Positions 26,964 to 36,674 of a stretch of DNA of 64,000 nucleotides are shown one piece after another. The notes below the pieces were generated by a model, which did no database searches, had not been told where the DNA came from, and saw only the letters and a list, made by a program, of their open reading frames with translations. The stretch's first letter is position 1; each line of letters starts with the position of its first letter. A program made the translations under genes and the position numbers. This DNA comes from Flavobacterium sp. ALD4 (GTDB lineage Bacteria; Bacteroidota; Bacteroidia; Flavobacteriales; Flavobacteriaceae), in NCBI RefSeq assembly GCF_002836475.1, contig NZ_PJBJ01000022.1, positions 434,001-498,000 of the forward strand, written 5' to 3'.

Positions 26964-28130
26964 ATGCACACAATAAACAAAATTAAAGTAGTTTTTACTT
27001 TTTTTCTAAGTACGATCTCTTTTGTAACTTATAGCCAGTCTAGTAACTTTAAAGTAACCTTAGATGCAGGTCACGGTGGGCATGATTTTGGTGCAGTGTA
27101 TAATGGACATGTCGAAAAAAATATTGCTTTGGCAGTTGTGCTTAAAGTCGGTAAGTTGTTGGAGGCAAATTCCAAAGTTGATGTTATCTATACAAAAAAG
27201 ACAGATATTTTTGTTGATTTAGTTGAAAGAGCTAATATTGCTAATAGAGCCAATGCCAATATTTTTGTTTCTATTCATTGTAACGCCAACAGAAATACTG
27301 CTGCGGACGGTACGGAAACCTACGTGATGGGTATGAATAAGATTGCTTCAAATTTAGAGGCGGCTAAGAAAGAAAACTCTGTTATTACTTTAGAGAAAGA
27401 TTACAAAAGAAAATATGAAGGTTTTGACCCCAATTCTCCTGAAACAATGATTGGAATGACATTGATGCAGGAGGAATATCTCGATAATAGTATTTCGTTG
27501 GCCAGTAAGATCGAAAATGCGTTTGAAGGACTTGATAAAAGAATAAGAGGAGGAGGGGTGAAACAAGCTCCTTTTATGGTACTACACAAAGCGTATATGC
27601 CAAGAGTTTTAGTTGAAATGGGATTTATTTCTAATTATGCTGAGGGAAATTTATTGGATTCAGAAGCAGGTCAGAATGAAATTGCTACCGCTATTGCTAA
27701 TGCGATAATTAGTTATAAAAACGAATATTACGGAACTGGTGTTGCAGAAGCTCCTGAAGCGAGATCTTCTCAAAGGAATAATATAAGTGCTATTAAGGAT
27801 AGTGCAGTCCCGGTTAAAGCAAAAATAAATTCAGATTCTGCTGATAATAGAAAACCAGTTTCCAAGCAAGATAATTCTGAGGTCCTCTTCAAAGTACAAA
27901 TTTCCGCAAGTGGAAGAAAATTGGATTTGCAACCCAGAAACTTTAAAGGATTAAAAAATATATCTATGGACTATGAAAATAGTGTTTATAAATATATGTA
28001 TGGTGAAACTACTGATTATGATGGATCAAAAAATCTTTTAGAGGAAGCGAAGGCAAGAGGATATAATTCCGCTTTCTTGATTGCTTTTAAAAACGGGAAA
28101 AAGATTAGTATTCAAGAAGCCATCAAATAG
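26964..28130 (+). CDS. N-acetylmuramoyl-L-alanine amidase (Amidase_3) with SPOR-like C-terminus
   Basis: A 388-residue exported enzyme that cuts the amide between MurNAc and the stem peptide, used in septal peptidoglycan splitting. A signal peptide (residues 1-23) is followed by Amidase_3: VTLDAGHGGHDFGAVYNGHVEK with the zinc histidine and glutamate, SIHCNAN, and MPRVLVEMGFISN with the catalytic glutamate. After a low-complexity linker (about 255-310), residues 310-388 (FKVQISASGRKL to the end) look like a SPOR peptidoglycan-binding domain. A MlaD-like gene follows 48 bp later. Confidence 0.93.
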   Translation: MHTINKIKVVFTFFLSTISFVTYSQSSNFKVTLDAGHGGHDFGAVYNGHVEKNIALAVVLKVGKLLEANSKVDVIYTKKTDIFVDLVERANIANRANANIFVSIHCNANRNTAADGTETYVMGMNKIASNLEAAKKENSVITLEKDYKRKYEGFDPNSPETMIGMTLMQEEYLDNSISLASKIENAFEGLDKRIRGGGVKQAPFMVLHKAYMPRVLVEMGFISNYAEGNLLDSEAGQNEIATAIANAIISYKNEYYGTGVAEAPEARSSQRNNISAIKDSAVPVKAKINSDSADNRKPVSKQDNSEVLFKVQISASGRKLDLQPRNFKGLKNISMDYENSVYKYMYGETTDYDGSKNLLEEAKARGYNSAFLIAFKNGKKISIQEAIK

Positions 28131-28178
28131 TTAGAAGTTCAATTATTTTATATTAAATTTGTACAAAATACTTACAGT

Positions 28179-29135
28179 TTGAAATTAACACGAGAAATTA
28201 AGACTGCAGTTTTAGTAATTGCGTCTATATTATTATTTATTTGGGGTTATAGCTTCTTAAAAGGGAAAGACCTGTTAAGTAGCTACACGACACTTTATGT
28301 CGAATACGAAACAGTGGAAGGCTTAACTTCCTCTGCGTCTGTTACACTAAACGGTTTGGAAATAGGTAGAGTAACTCATATTACGATAAATGAAAAAACG
28401 GGTAATTTGTTAGTCGAACTACAAATTAAATCTGATTTTCCTATTTCAAAGTCAAGTATTGCTGCAATTTATGAGCCTGGTTTTATCTCCAGTAAGCAAA
28501 TCGCTATTGAGCCTAATTTTAAAGACAAAGTCGTAGCGGAAGAAGGTGATACACTAAAAGGAGAAATTAGATTGGGGCTTACTGATAAAGTAGGGGACAA
28601 ACTAGTTCCGCTTCAAGAAAAATTAGATAAGATTATGGCTAATGCCGATGTTCTTATCACTGGAATCAATAATGTTTTAGATAAGAAAGCACAAGAAGAT
28701 TTGAGAAAGAGTTTAGCTGAATTAAGTAAGACAATGGAGCAGTTTCATAGGGCTTCATTGAGTATGAATACCATACTTGATGATAATAAAACTCAGATAA
28801 AAGGAGTTGTAACCAATTTCAATAAGATATCAGGTGATTTTTCTAAAATTTCAGATTCTTTAAATAAAGCTGATTTGGGTAAAACGGTCAGAAATCTAAA
28901 CAAGACATTAGCGCAAGTGGATGGTATCATGAATGGGCTAGAATCTGGAAACGGGACAATGGGTAAATTGTTGAATGATGATGCACTATATAATAACTTG
29001 TCTAAAACTTCAAAAGAATTAGAGCTCTTACTGCAAGATGTGAGACTTCATCCTACTAGATATGTAAACGTTTCTCTTTTTGGAAAGAAAGAGAAACCTT
29101 ATAAAGCCCCTGTAAACGATACTATTTCAAAATAA
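28179..29135 (+). CDS. MlaD/MCE-family lipid-transport protein
   Basis: A 318-residue protein with an N-terminal membrane anchor (KTAVLVIASILLFIWGYSFL) and one MCE domain (about 36-120: LYVEYETVEGLTSSASVTLNG, EIGRVTHITI). A long helical C-terminus with repeated Leu-rich stretches follows. MCE proteins ferry phospholipids between the membranes as the substrate-binding part of an ABC system. No permease or ATPase gene is adjacent here. Start codon is TTG. The 14-bp gap to the next gene suggests co-transcription with the iron-sulfur genes. Confidence 0.9.
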   Translation: MKLTREIKTAVLVIASILLFIWGYSFLKGKDLLSSYTTLYVEYETVEGLTSSASVTLNGLEIGRVTHITINEKTGNLLVELQIKSDFPISKSSIAAIYEPGFISSKQIAIEPNFKDKVVAEEGDTLKGEIRLGLTDKVGDKLVPLQEKLDKIMANADVLITGINNVLDKKAQEDLRKSLAELSKTMEQFHRASLSMNTILDDNKTQIKGVVTNFNKISGDFSKISDSLNKADLGKTVRNLNKTLAQVDGIMNGLESGNGTMGKLLNDDALYNNLSKTSKELELLLQDVRLHPTRYVNVSLFGKKEKPYKAPVNDTISK

Positions 29136-29149
29136 AAAAACTAGCAACT

Positions 29150-30487
29150 ATGAGCTATTTAGACAATATTTTATTTGCCCTATTATTAATTATCGGGTTT
29201 GGTTATTTTTTCGCCAGCTTAAAAAAAATAAAAAGAAATATCAATCTGGGTATAGACGTAGACAGAAAAGATAACCCAAGGGCTCGCTGGAAAAATATGG
29301 CCATGATAGCGATGGGGCAGTCAAAAATGGTGAAAAGACGCGTAGCCGGAATCATGCATGTCATTGTTTATGTGGGTTTTATAATTATCAATATTGAGTT
29401 ATTGGAAATAATAATTGACGGTTTATTTGGAACTCATCGAGTATTTGCCTTTTTAGGGTCTTTTTATGATGTGCTAATTGCATCATTTGAAATACTCGCT
29501 GTTTTAGTATTATTAGCAGTTGTAGTTTTTTGGCTTAGAAGAAATGTCATAAAGTTAAAAAGATTTGTAAATAAGGACCTATCAGGTTTCTCTAAAAACG
29601 ATGCCAACTATATTCTTTATTTTGAAGTTGTATTAATGACATTGTTTTTATTGATGAATGCAACTGATTTACATTTGCAAAATGTACCAGGAGGCTTTTC
29701 TCATTTTATAAAAGCAGGTTCTTATCCTATTAGTCAATTCATTGCACCTCTATTTAACGGAATGTCAAATGAAATCGTGATGATTCTTTTTGAAGCGTCT
29801 TGGTGGTTGCATATCGTTGGTATTTTAATTTTTATGAATTATTTGTATTTTTCAAAACACCTTCACATTTTATTGGCTTTTCCAAACACCTATTTTGCGG
29901 ATTTAAACCCACAAGGGCAATTCGATAATTTGGAAGCAGTAACTAAAGAAGTTAAAATGATGATGGATCCTAATGCTGATCCATTTGCAGCAGCGCCAGC
30001 ACCTGCTGAGGGTGAAGTTTTGGCTAAGTTTGGAGCCAGTGATATTCAAGATTTGAATTGGGTTCAACTGTTAAACGCATACACTTGTACGGAATGTGGT
30101 CGTTGTACTTCCGCTTGTCCGGCAAATATAACGGGTAAAGAATTGTCTCCACGTAAGATTATGATGGATACTAGAGATAGAATGGAAGAAGTAGGGAGAA
30201 ATATTGATGCCAATAAAGGCGTTTTTATTCCAGACGGTAAATCATTATTAAATGACTACATTACACCAGAAGAATTGTGGGCTTGTACCTCTTGTAATGC
30301 ATGTGTTGAAGAATGTCCAGTTAATATTAGTCCGTTATCTATTATTATGGATATGCGACGTTATTTAGTTATGGAGCAAAGCGCGGCACCAACACCGGTA
30401 AATGCGATGATGACTAACATAGAAAATAATGGAGCTCCATGGCAGTACAATCAGCAGGATCGATTGAATTGGAAAAATGAAAATTAA
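29150..30487 (+). CDS. Membrane (Fe-S)-binding oxidoreductase subunit, HdrC/GlpC-like
   Basis: A 445-residue protein. The N-terminal ~260 residues contain about five membrane segments with histidines suited to haem b. The C-terminal part carries two 4Fe-4S motifs, CTECGRCTSACP and CTSCNACVEECP. This layout matches membrane subunits of heterodisulfide reductase-like or Fe-S/flavin complexes that pass electrons to or from quinone. The following gene encodes a CCG-domain partner. The physiological donor is not evident; lactate or glycerol-phosphate type dehydrogenases use similar pairs, but none is adjacent. Confidence 0.88.
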   Translation: MSYLDNILFALLLIIGFGYFFASLKKIKRNINLGIDVDRKDNPRARWKNMAMIAMGQSKMVKRRVAGIMHVIVYVGFIIINIELLEIIIDGLFGTHRVFAFLGSFYDVLIASFEILAVLVLLAVVVFWLRRNVIKLKRFVNKDLSGFSKNDANYILYFEVVLMTLFLLMNATDLHLQNVPGGFSHFIKAGSYPISQFIAPLFNGMSNEIVMILFEASWWLHIVGILIFMNYLYFSKHLHILLAFPNTYFADLNPQGQFDNLEAVTKEVKMMMDPNADPFAAAPAPAEGEVLAKFGASDIQDLNWVQLLNAYTCTECGRCTSACPANITGKELSPRKIMMDTRDRMEEVGRNIDANKGVFIPDGKSLLNDYITPEELWACTSCNACVEECPVNISPLSIIMDMRRYLVMEQSAAPTPVNAMMTNIENNGAPWQYNQQDRLNWKNEN

Positions 30488-30569
30488 TTTTTTCAAAGTT
30501 GAGACGGTTATTTATTTAACCACTTGTAAAATAACAGGTTAGTTAGCTAACTGAATAAAAAATTAAGAA

Positions 30570-31361
30570 ATGTCAGAGAATTTAATAGTGCCAACAATGG
30601 CGGAAATGCTAGCTCAAGGTAAACAACCTGAAGTATTGTTTTGGGTAGGTTGTGCAGGTAGTTTTGATGATAGAGCAAAAAAAATAACAAAGGCCTTTGT
30701 GCGGATTTTGAATCGCGCAAACGTTCCTTTTGCGGTACTTGGTACGGAAGAGAGTTGTACTGGTGATCCGGCAAAAAGAGCAGGAAATGAGTTTCTGTTC
30801 CAAATGCAAGCAATGATGAACATTGAAGTTCTGAACGCATATGAAGCTAAGAAAATAGTCACTGCCTGTCCTCACTGTTTCAATACTTTGAAAAATGAAT
30901 ATCCGGAATTGGGTGGGAAATATGAGGTGGTACATCACACTGAATTCTTAAAGTCATTATTGGATGACGGAAGACTGACAATAGAAGGAGGGCAATTTAA
31001 AGGCAAACGAATTACTTTTCATGATCCCTGTTATTTAGGAAGAGCTAATAATGTATATGAAGCCCCAAGGGAGCTGATTCAGAAGTTGGATGCAGAATTA
31101 GTGGAGATGAAACGTTCTCGTGCGAATGGACTATGTTGTGGAGCAGGAGGCGCTCAAATGTTTAAAGACGCAGAACCAGGAAACAAAGAAATTAATATTG
31201 AAAGAACGGAAGATGCATTAGAGACAAAAACAGACATAATTGCTGCAGGATGTCCTTTTTGTAATACGATGTTGACAGATGGTATTAAAAATAAGGAAAA
31301 AGAGGGTGATGTAAAAGTGATGGACATTGCGGAATTAATTGCAAATGCTCAAGATTTATAG
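30570..31361 (+). CDS. CCG-domain (Fe-S) oxidoreductase subunit, HdrB/GlpC-like
   Basis: A 263-residue cytoplasmic protein with two cysteine-rich CCG regions. The first includes VGCAGSFDD, ESCTGDPAKRAGNE and TACPHCFNTLKNEYP; the second includes FHDPCYLGRANNVYEAPR, GLCCGAGGAQMF and AAGCPFCNTML. These bind the noncubane-type clusters of heterodisulfide reductase B-like subunits. It is paired with the membrane Fe-S protein upstream (82-bp gap) and probably forms one redox complex with it. Confidence 0.9.
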   Translation: MSENLIVPTMAEMLAQGKQPEVLFWVGCAGSFDDRAKKITKAFVRILNRANVPFAVLGTEESCTGDPAKRAGNEFLFQMQAMMNIEVLNAYEAKKIVTACPHCFNTLKNEYPELGGKYEVVHHTEFLKSLLDDGRLTIEGGQFKGKRITFHDPCYLGRANNVYEAPRELIQKLDAELVEMKRSRANGLCCGAGGAQMFKDAEPGNKEINIERTEDALETKTDIIAAGCPFCNTMLTDGIKNKEKEGDVKVMDIAELIANAQDL

Positions 31362-31410
31362 AAATTTAGATTTAAGTCTAGAGTTCAAAATTTAAAAATA
31401 AAACAAAGAA

Positions 31411-31893
31411 ATGTACATACCATTTGAAAATTTACCGGAAGAATCTAAAATTTGGATTTATCAAGCAAATAGAAAATTTTCGGATGCCGAATTTGCTGAA
31501 ATTGAAACTTCTTTACAGGCCTTTCTAGAAAATTGGGCTGCACACGGAACTAGTTTGGTGTCTTCTTATCAACTAAAATACAATAGGTTTATTATACTAG
31601 CTGTGGATCAGGATGTTCAGGCTGCAACGGGTTGTTCAATAGATTCTTCTGTCGAATTCATCCAATCTTTGGAACAGAAATACAAAGTGGATCTGTTAGA
31701 CAAAATGAATGTTACTTTTAAATTAGGAGAGCATATTGCGCATAAGCCATTAATAGATTTTAAAAAAATGGTAAAAGACAAGGCAGTTACTGAAAACACT
31801 ATTGTTTTTAATAATCTGATCAACAATATTCAGGAATATAATGAATCTTGGGAAGTTCCAGCTATCGATAGTTGGCACAGTCGATTTTTCTAA
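31411..31893 (+). CDS. Conserved Bacteroidota protein of unknown function
   Basis: A 160-residue cytoplasmic protein. Visible landmarks are LPEESKIWIYQANRKFS near the start and the ATGCSIDSSVEFIQSLEQKY segment at about 71-90. Homologues in this phylum are commonly labelled ABC transporter ATPase, but no Walker A, signature or Walker B motif exists here, so that label should not be carried over. Function is unknown. It lies between the Fe-S pair and the GH3/serine hydrolase gene, with short gaps on both sides. Confidence 0.8.
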   Translation: MYIPFENLPEESKIWIYQANRKFSDAEFAEIETSLQAFLENWAAHGTSLVSSYQLKYNRFIILAVDQDVQAATGCSIDSSVEFIQSLEQKYKVDLLDKMNVTFKLGEHIAHKPLIDFKKMVKDKAVTENTIVFNNLINNIQEYNESWEVPAIDSWHSRFF

Positions 31894-31907
31894 AACGTAA
31901 TACTTTA

Positions 31908-34901
31908 ATGAAAAATACAGGCATCAGAATTAGTTTTCTTTATGTCTTATTTTTTTTTATAACCAGTTGTATTGGGATAAAAAATAATAAGCCTAAGGTA
32001 GTATTTGTCCATATCCCTACCGAAAATAACGATTTGGTAATTGACAAATCTCAAAAACCTCCTACGCTTTTTGAAATTTCAAACGATGGAAAAAAATGGG
32101 TAGATAGTATTTATAATGCTATGACATTTGACGAAAAAGTAGGCCAATTATTTATGGTGGCTGCCTATTCCAATAAAGATAATGAGCATTACGATGCTAT
32201 CGAGACACTCATCACAGAAAATAAAATTGGAGGACTAATCTTTTTTCAAGGAGGACCTGTACGTCAGGCCAATTTGACAAATCGCTACCAATCCAAATCA
32301 AAAATACCGCTATTTATTGGTAATGATGCCGAATGGGGACTTAGTATGCGTCTCGATTCAACTTATACCTATCCATGGAACATGACTCTTGGCGCGGTGC
32401 AGGATATGAAATTGATTGAGAAATTGGGTGCCCAGATGGGAGAACAAAGCAAGAGACTTGGTCTGCAATTTAACTTTTCTCCTGTATTGGATATTAATAC
32501 GAATCCTAAAAACCCTATTATTGGTTTCCGTTCTTTTGGTGAAGATAAGTATAAAGTTACGGAGAGAGCCATTGCAATGATGAAGGGTATGCAGGGAAAA
32601 GGAGTGTTTTCTACAGGAAAACATTTTCCAGGTCACGGGGATACCGAAACTGATTCCCATAAAGGATTACCAACAGTTAATTTTTCTAAGCAAAGGTTAG
32701 AGGTAATGGAGTTCTATCCCTACAAAAAAATGTTTGAGGAAGGGCTTGCCTCTGTTATGGTCGCGCATTTAAACGTACCGAGTCTAGAGTCCAAACCAAG
32801 TTATCCCTCTTCTATTTCTTATAATGTTGTCACAAACGTGCTTCAAAAGGAATTAGGCTTTCAAGGACTTATTTTTACGGATGCCTTAAACATGAAAGGG
32901 GTAAGCGAATTTAGTACTCCGGGACAGATTGATTTACGTGCTTTTCTTGCGGGTAATGATGTTTTATTATTTCCGGAAAATGTACCGCTAGCTTTAGATG
33001 TTTTCAAACAAGCTTATCAAGATTCGTTATTTACGGATAGCAGACTGGCTTTATCAGTAAAGAAAATTCTTAAATTTAAATATTACGCAGGCTTAAATGC
33101 GTACAAGCCAATTGAAATTAAAAACTTGTATAAAGATCTTAATTCTACTAAAAATGAGGCGCTAAATTATGAATTGTATGAGAACGCGATTACTGTTCTG
33201 AAAAATTCTAATACTGTTTTACCAATTAAAGATTTATCAAATCAAAAGGTCGCCTATCTAAAAATGGGAGATGCAACAAACAATACATTTGTTGCTACAT
33301 TAAAAAAATACACGGAAGTAACTGAAATTGCTGATGACAATCTTGAGAATTTACAATCAAAATTAAGCGAATTTACAACTGTAATTATTGGTTACCATAA
33401 ATCAGATATAGCTTGGAAGAGTTTTGATTTTAGCCAAACAGAATTGCAAAAAATAGCGTTTTTAGCTAAAAATAACAATGTAATACTTGATGTTTTTGCG
33501 TCTCCTTATTCTTTGATTTCCGTAGATAGTTTTACTGATGTCGAAGGCGTTGTGGTTTCGTATCAAAATGGCCCCATTGCGCAAGAAGTTTCTGCAGAAT
33601 TGATTTTTGGCGCTATTGAGGCTAAAGGGAAATTACCCGTTACTGTTACTGCCAATTTTACCGCTAATTACGGGCTTTCGACAGAAAAATTAAATGTTTT
33701 AGGATTTACGGCAGCAGAAAACGTTGGAATGAATCCTTTAATTTTGGCTAAAATTGAACCGATAGCACAAAAGGCAATCGATGGAAAAATGGCTCCAGGA
33801 ATGCAGATTTTAGTGGCAAGAAAAGGAAAAGTTATTTACCAGAAGTCGTTTGGACACCAGACTTATGAAAAGGGATCAAAAATTACCAATACGGACCTGT
33901 ATGATGTTGCTTCTTTAACAAAAATATTATCTACGTTACCCAATGTAATGCTGCAATATGATCAGCAGAAAATAAATATGGAAACTACTTTAGACTCCAT
34001 GCTTCCTATTTTTAAAAATTCTAATAAACACGATATACACTTTAAGGAGCTCTTGTCCCATTATGCCAGATTACAACCTTGGATTCCGTTTTATAAAGCT
34101 ACGGTAGATAAAAAAGGTAACCCTTTGGATAAATACTATAAAAAGAAGTCAGAGGCACAGTTTTCTACAAAAGTGGCTGATAGTCTTTTTTTACGAAATG
34201 ATTACCATGATACTATTATGAAGTTAATTGCAGAGAGTAGGCTGCTTCCTCAAAAAAAATACAGATACAGTGACTTCACGTTCATCATTCTAAAAGAGTA
34301 TTTAGAAAAAGCTACCGGTAATAAACTAGATGTTTTAAGTACGGAGAATTTTTATAAACCGCTTGGAGCAAATAACACGATGTACAATCCATTGCAAAGA
34401 ATAGCTAAAGGAAGGATTACTCCAACAGAAATTGACAGCTATTTCCGTCATCAGATTATACAAGGATATGTTCACGATATGGGAGCTGCAATGGAAGGCG
34501 GTATTGGAGGACATGCCGGAATTTTTTCAAATAGTATGGATGTGGCTAAAATAATGCAGCTTTATTTACAAAAAGGAAATTATGGGAATAGGCAATATTT
34601 CTCTGAAAAAACATTCAATGATTTTAATACCTGCTATTTTTGTGCGGAAGGCAATAGAAGAGGAGTAGGCTTTGATAAACCTCAGTTAGGGGACAAGGGC
34701 CCCACTTGCGGCTGTGCTTCCATGACCAGTTTTGGACATACTGGGTTTACGGGGACAATGGCTTGGGCGGACCCAGAAACGGAAATCGTTTATATCTTTT
34801 TATCCAATAGAACATTTCCCGGAGATACCGGAAATAAATTATCAAGAGAAAATATTCGAGAAGACATTCAGGAAATAATTTATGAAGCTATCGAACAGTA
34901 A
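31908..34901 (+). CDS. Two-domain lipoprotein: glycoside hydrolase family 3 plus serine hydrolase
   Basis: ATG at 31908 gives a lipoprotein signal (SFLYVLFFFITSC) and about 997 residues. Residues about 50-390 are GH3: GKHFPGHGDTETDSHKGLP and GLIFTDALNMKGV, the latter with the conserved aspartate typical of NagZ-like beta-N-acetylglucosaminidases, then a GH3 C-terminal-like domain to about 600. Residues about 620-990 are a penicillin-binding/class C beta-lactamase-like hydrolase with SLTK (SxxK), YSD and HTG motifs. The fusion is known in Bacteroidota and suggests wall-fragment processing. An upstream in-frame start would overlap the previous gene and spoil the signal peptide. Confidence 0.9.
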   Translation: MKNTGIRISFLYVLFFFITSCIGIKNNKPKVVFVHIPTENNDLVIDKSQKPPTLFEISNDGKKWVDSIYNAMTFDEKVGQLFMVAAYSNKDNEHYDAIETLITENKIGGLIFFQGGPVRQANLTNRYQSKSKIPLFIGNDAEWGLSMRLDSTYTYPWNMTLGAVQDMKLIEKLGAQMGEQSKRLGLQFNFSPVLDINTNPKNPIIGFRSFGEDKYKVTERAIAMMKGMQGKGVFSTGKHFPGHGDTETDSHKGLPTVNFSKQRLEVMEFYPYKKMFEEGLASVMVAHLNVPSLESKPSYPSSISYNVVTNVLQKELGFQGLIFTDALNMKGVSEFSTPGQIDLRAFLAGNDVLLFPENVPLALDVFKQAYQDSLFTDSRLALSVKKILKFKYYAGLNAYKPIEIKNLYKDLNSTKNEALNYELYENAITVLKNSNTVLPIKDLSNQKVAYLKMGDATNNTFVATLKKYTEVTEIADDNLENLQSKLSEFTTVIIGYHKSDIAWKSFDFSQTELQKIAFLAKNNNVILDVFASPYSLISVDSFTDVEGVVVSYQNGPIAQEVSAELIFGAIEAKGKLPVTVTANFTANYGLSTEKLNVLGFTAAENVGMNPLILAKIEPIAQKAIDGKMAPGMQILVARKGKVIYQKSFGHQTYEKGSKITNTDLYDVASLTKILSTLPNVMLQYDQQKINMETTLDSMLPIFKNSNKHDIHFKELLSHYARLQPWIPFYKATVDKKGNPLDKYYKKKSEAQFSTKVADSLFLRNDYHDTIMKLIAESRLLPQKKYRYSDFTFIILKEYLEKATGNKLDVLSTENFYKPLGANNTMYNPLQRIAKGRITPTEIDSYFRHQIIQGYVHDMGAAMEGGIGGHAGIFSNSMDVAKIMQLYLQKGNYGNRQYFSEKTFNDFNTCYFCAEGNRRGVGFDKPQLGDKGPTCGCASMTSFGHTGFTGTMAWADPETEIVYIFLSNRTFPGDTGNKLSRENIREDIQEIIYEAIEQ

Positions 34902-35000
34902 TGCATTAGACTAAAGCAGATGCCCAGTAAAAGATTTCTTTTGCCCTTTTAAAAAATGGCGTCTCTATTTTACTTAATTTCGTTGCATTAAAACAGATAC

Positions 35001-36170
35001 ATGAAAATTGCAATAGTTTGTTACCCGACCTTCGGTGGAAGTGGAGTTGTCGCTACAGAGTTAGGACTCGAATTAGCTCGTCTTGGCCATGAAGTTCACT
35101 TCATTACCTACAGTCAACCTGTTCGTTTGGCATTGTTAAATCCCAATGTGCATTATCACGAGGTTAACGTTCCTGAGTATCCGTTATTTCTCTATCAACC
35201 ATATGAATTAGCGCTGTCGAGCAAATTGGTTGACATGGTTAAACTCTATAAGATTGAAATTCTGCATGTGCATTATGCTATTCCTCATGCCTATGCAGGT
35301 TATATGGCTAAGCAAATGCTGAAAGATGAAGGCATTGAAATACCTATGGTAACCACACTTCACGGAACAGATATTACTTTGGTTGGAAATCATCCTTTTT
35401 ATAAACCGGCAGTAAGTTTCAGTATCAATAAGTCAGATATAGTAACATCAGTTTCACAAAGCTTGAAAGAGGATACCTATAAGTTATTCAACATAAAAAA
35501 AGATATTCATGTTATACCTAATTTTATAGAATTAGATAAGAATATTCAAGATCCCGATATTTCATGTCGCCGCTCTGTAATGGCTAAGGAAGACGAAAGA
35601 ATCATTACCCACATCAGTAACTTTAGAGAAGTAAAACGAATTCCAGATGTTATCCAAATATTTTATAAAATTCAAAAGGAAATTCCTGCTAAACTAATGA
35701 TGGTAGGTGATGGCCCTGAAAAAGAAAAAGCGGAATATCTATGTCAGGAATTAGGTATTTTGGACAAAGTAATCTTTTTTGGAAACAGTAATGAAATCGA
35801 TAAAATTTTAAGTTATACTGATTTGTTTTTGTTGCCGTCTCAAACAGAAAGTTTTGGTCTGGCTGCATTAGAAGCCATGGCGTGGGGAGTCCCGGTGGTA
35901 TCTAGTAACTCAGGTGGTCTCTCTGAAGTAAATTTTGAAGGAATTTCAGGCTACTTGAGTGATGTTGGGAATACCGATGAAATGGCTGAGAATGCTTTGA
36001 AAATATTGAAAGACGATGCTACTCTTTTAAAATTTAAAGAAAATGCATTGTCTGTCGCACAAAAGTTTGACATTAAAAATATTTTGCCGTTGTACGTCGA
36101 CTTATATCAAAAGGCAATTAAGAAATATTCCAAAAAGAATAAGTTTTTAAGCCAATCCAAAAGGGAATAA
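35001..36170 (+). CDS. bshA: N-acetyl-alpha-D-glucosaminyl L-malate synthase BshA
   Basis: A 389-residue GT4-family glycosyltransferase making GlcNAc-malate, the first step of bacillithiol synthesis. N-terminal KIAIVCYPTFGGSGVVATELG and the malate/UDP site around LHVHYAIPHAYAGYMA and TTLHGTDITLVG are characteristic. The C-terminal GT-B domain shows HISNFREVKR, LMMVGDGPE and the E-x7-E motif LPSQTESFGLAALEAMAWG. Full length. Bacillithiol as the main low-molecular-weight thiol fits the phylum. bshB and bshC are not in the window. Confidence 0.95.
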   Translation: MKIAIVCYPTFGGSGVVATELGLELARLGHEVHFITYSQPVRLALLNPNVHYHEVNVPEYPLFLYQPYELALSSKLVDMVKLYKIEILHVHYAIPHAYAGYMAKQMLKDEGIEIPMVTTLHGTDITLVGNHPFYKPAVSFSINKSDIVTSVSQSLKEDTYKLFNIKKDIHVIPNFIELDKNIQDPDISCRRSVMAKEDERIITHISNFREVKRIPDVIQIFYKIQKEIPAKLMMVGDGPEKEKAEYLCQELGILDKVIFFGNSNEIDKILSYTDLFLLPSQTESFGLAALEAMAWGVPVVSSNSGGLSEVNFEGISGYLSDVGNTDEMAENALKILKDDATLLKFKENALSVAQKFDIKNILPLYVDLYQKAIKKYSKKNKFLSQSKRE

Positions 36171-36197
36171 ACCTTTGAATCAACATAAACTAACTCA

Positions 36198-36626
36198 ATG
36201 AAGAAAATCAGTTTTTTGTTTGTTATTTTTTTATTAGTTTCATGTGGCGCTACAGCTACAAAAGTGACGGTAAAAAAGCCTTTGTTTGAAGTATTGACGC
36301 AACAATCTGATGGTGGCGGTAACATTAATTTCTACGAGATTTTGACTGAATCAAATGAAATAAAGATGTTGCAGAATGATAAGAAGCTGAGAAATAAAAT
36401 CAGTGCCCTTGATGTTCAAAAATCAAATTTTGTCATTTTGAATATGGGTGAAAAAAACACGGGAGGTTATTCGATAGGAATTGAAAGCGTAGTGGAAACC
36501 AAGGAGAATATAATTATCAATGTCAAAGAGAGTAGTCCGGAGCCTGGCTCTATGGTTACTCAGGTTATTACTTATCCGTTCTGCGTTGTCAAAATTAATT
36601 CTAAAAAAGAAATTATCATTAAATAA
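36198..36626 (+). CDS. PrcB-like lipoprotein (protease complex subunit family)
   Basis: A 142-residue lipoprotein with lipobox FLLVSCGA. The mature part has FEVLTQQSDGGGNINFYEIL and NFVILNMGEKNTGGYSIGIESV, the latter being the G-x-K/N-TGGY motif of the PrcB C-terminal domain, followed by a basic-strand end. In oral spirochaetes PrcB belongs to a surface protease complex. In flavobacteria the role is unknown and no protease gene is adjacent. It follows bshA by 27 bp and ends at a bidirectional terminator. Confidence 0.85.
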   Translation: MKKISFLFVIFLLVSCGATATKVTVKKPLFEVLTQQSDGGGNINFYEILTESNEIKMLQNDKKLRNKISALDVQKSNFVILNMGEKNTGGYSIGIESVVETKENIIINVKESSPEPGSMVTQVITYPFCVVKINSKKEIIIK

Positions 36627-36627
36627 A

Positions 36628-36657
36628 AAAAGGCCACTATTTCTAGTGGCCTTTTTT
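36628..36657. terminator. Bidirectional terminator
   Basis: Stem aaggccacta / tagtggcctt with a 4-base loop, A run before and T run after. It serves the PrcB-like gene and the convergent beta-barrel gene. Confidence 0.92.
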
Positions 36658-36674
36658 ATGTATGCAGTATAATA

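Noticed and set aside
31411..31893. ABC transporter ATPase label for the 160-residue protein
   Set aside because: No Walker A, signature, or Walker B motif is present.
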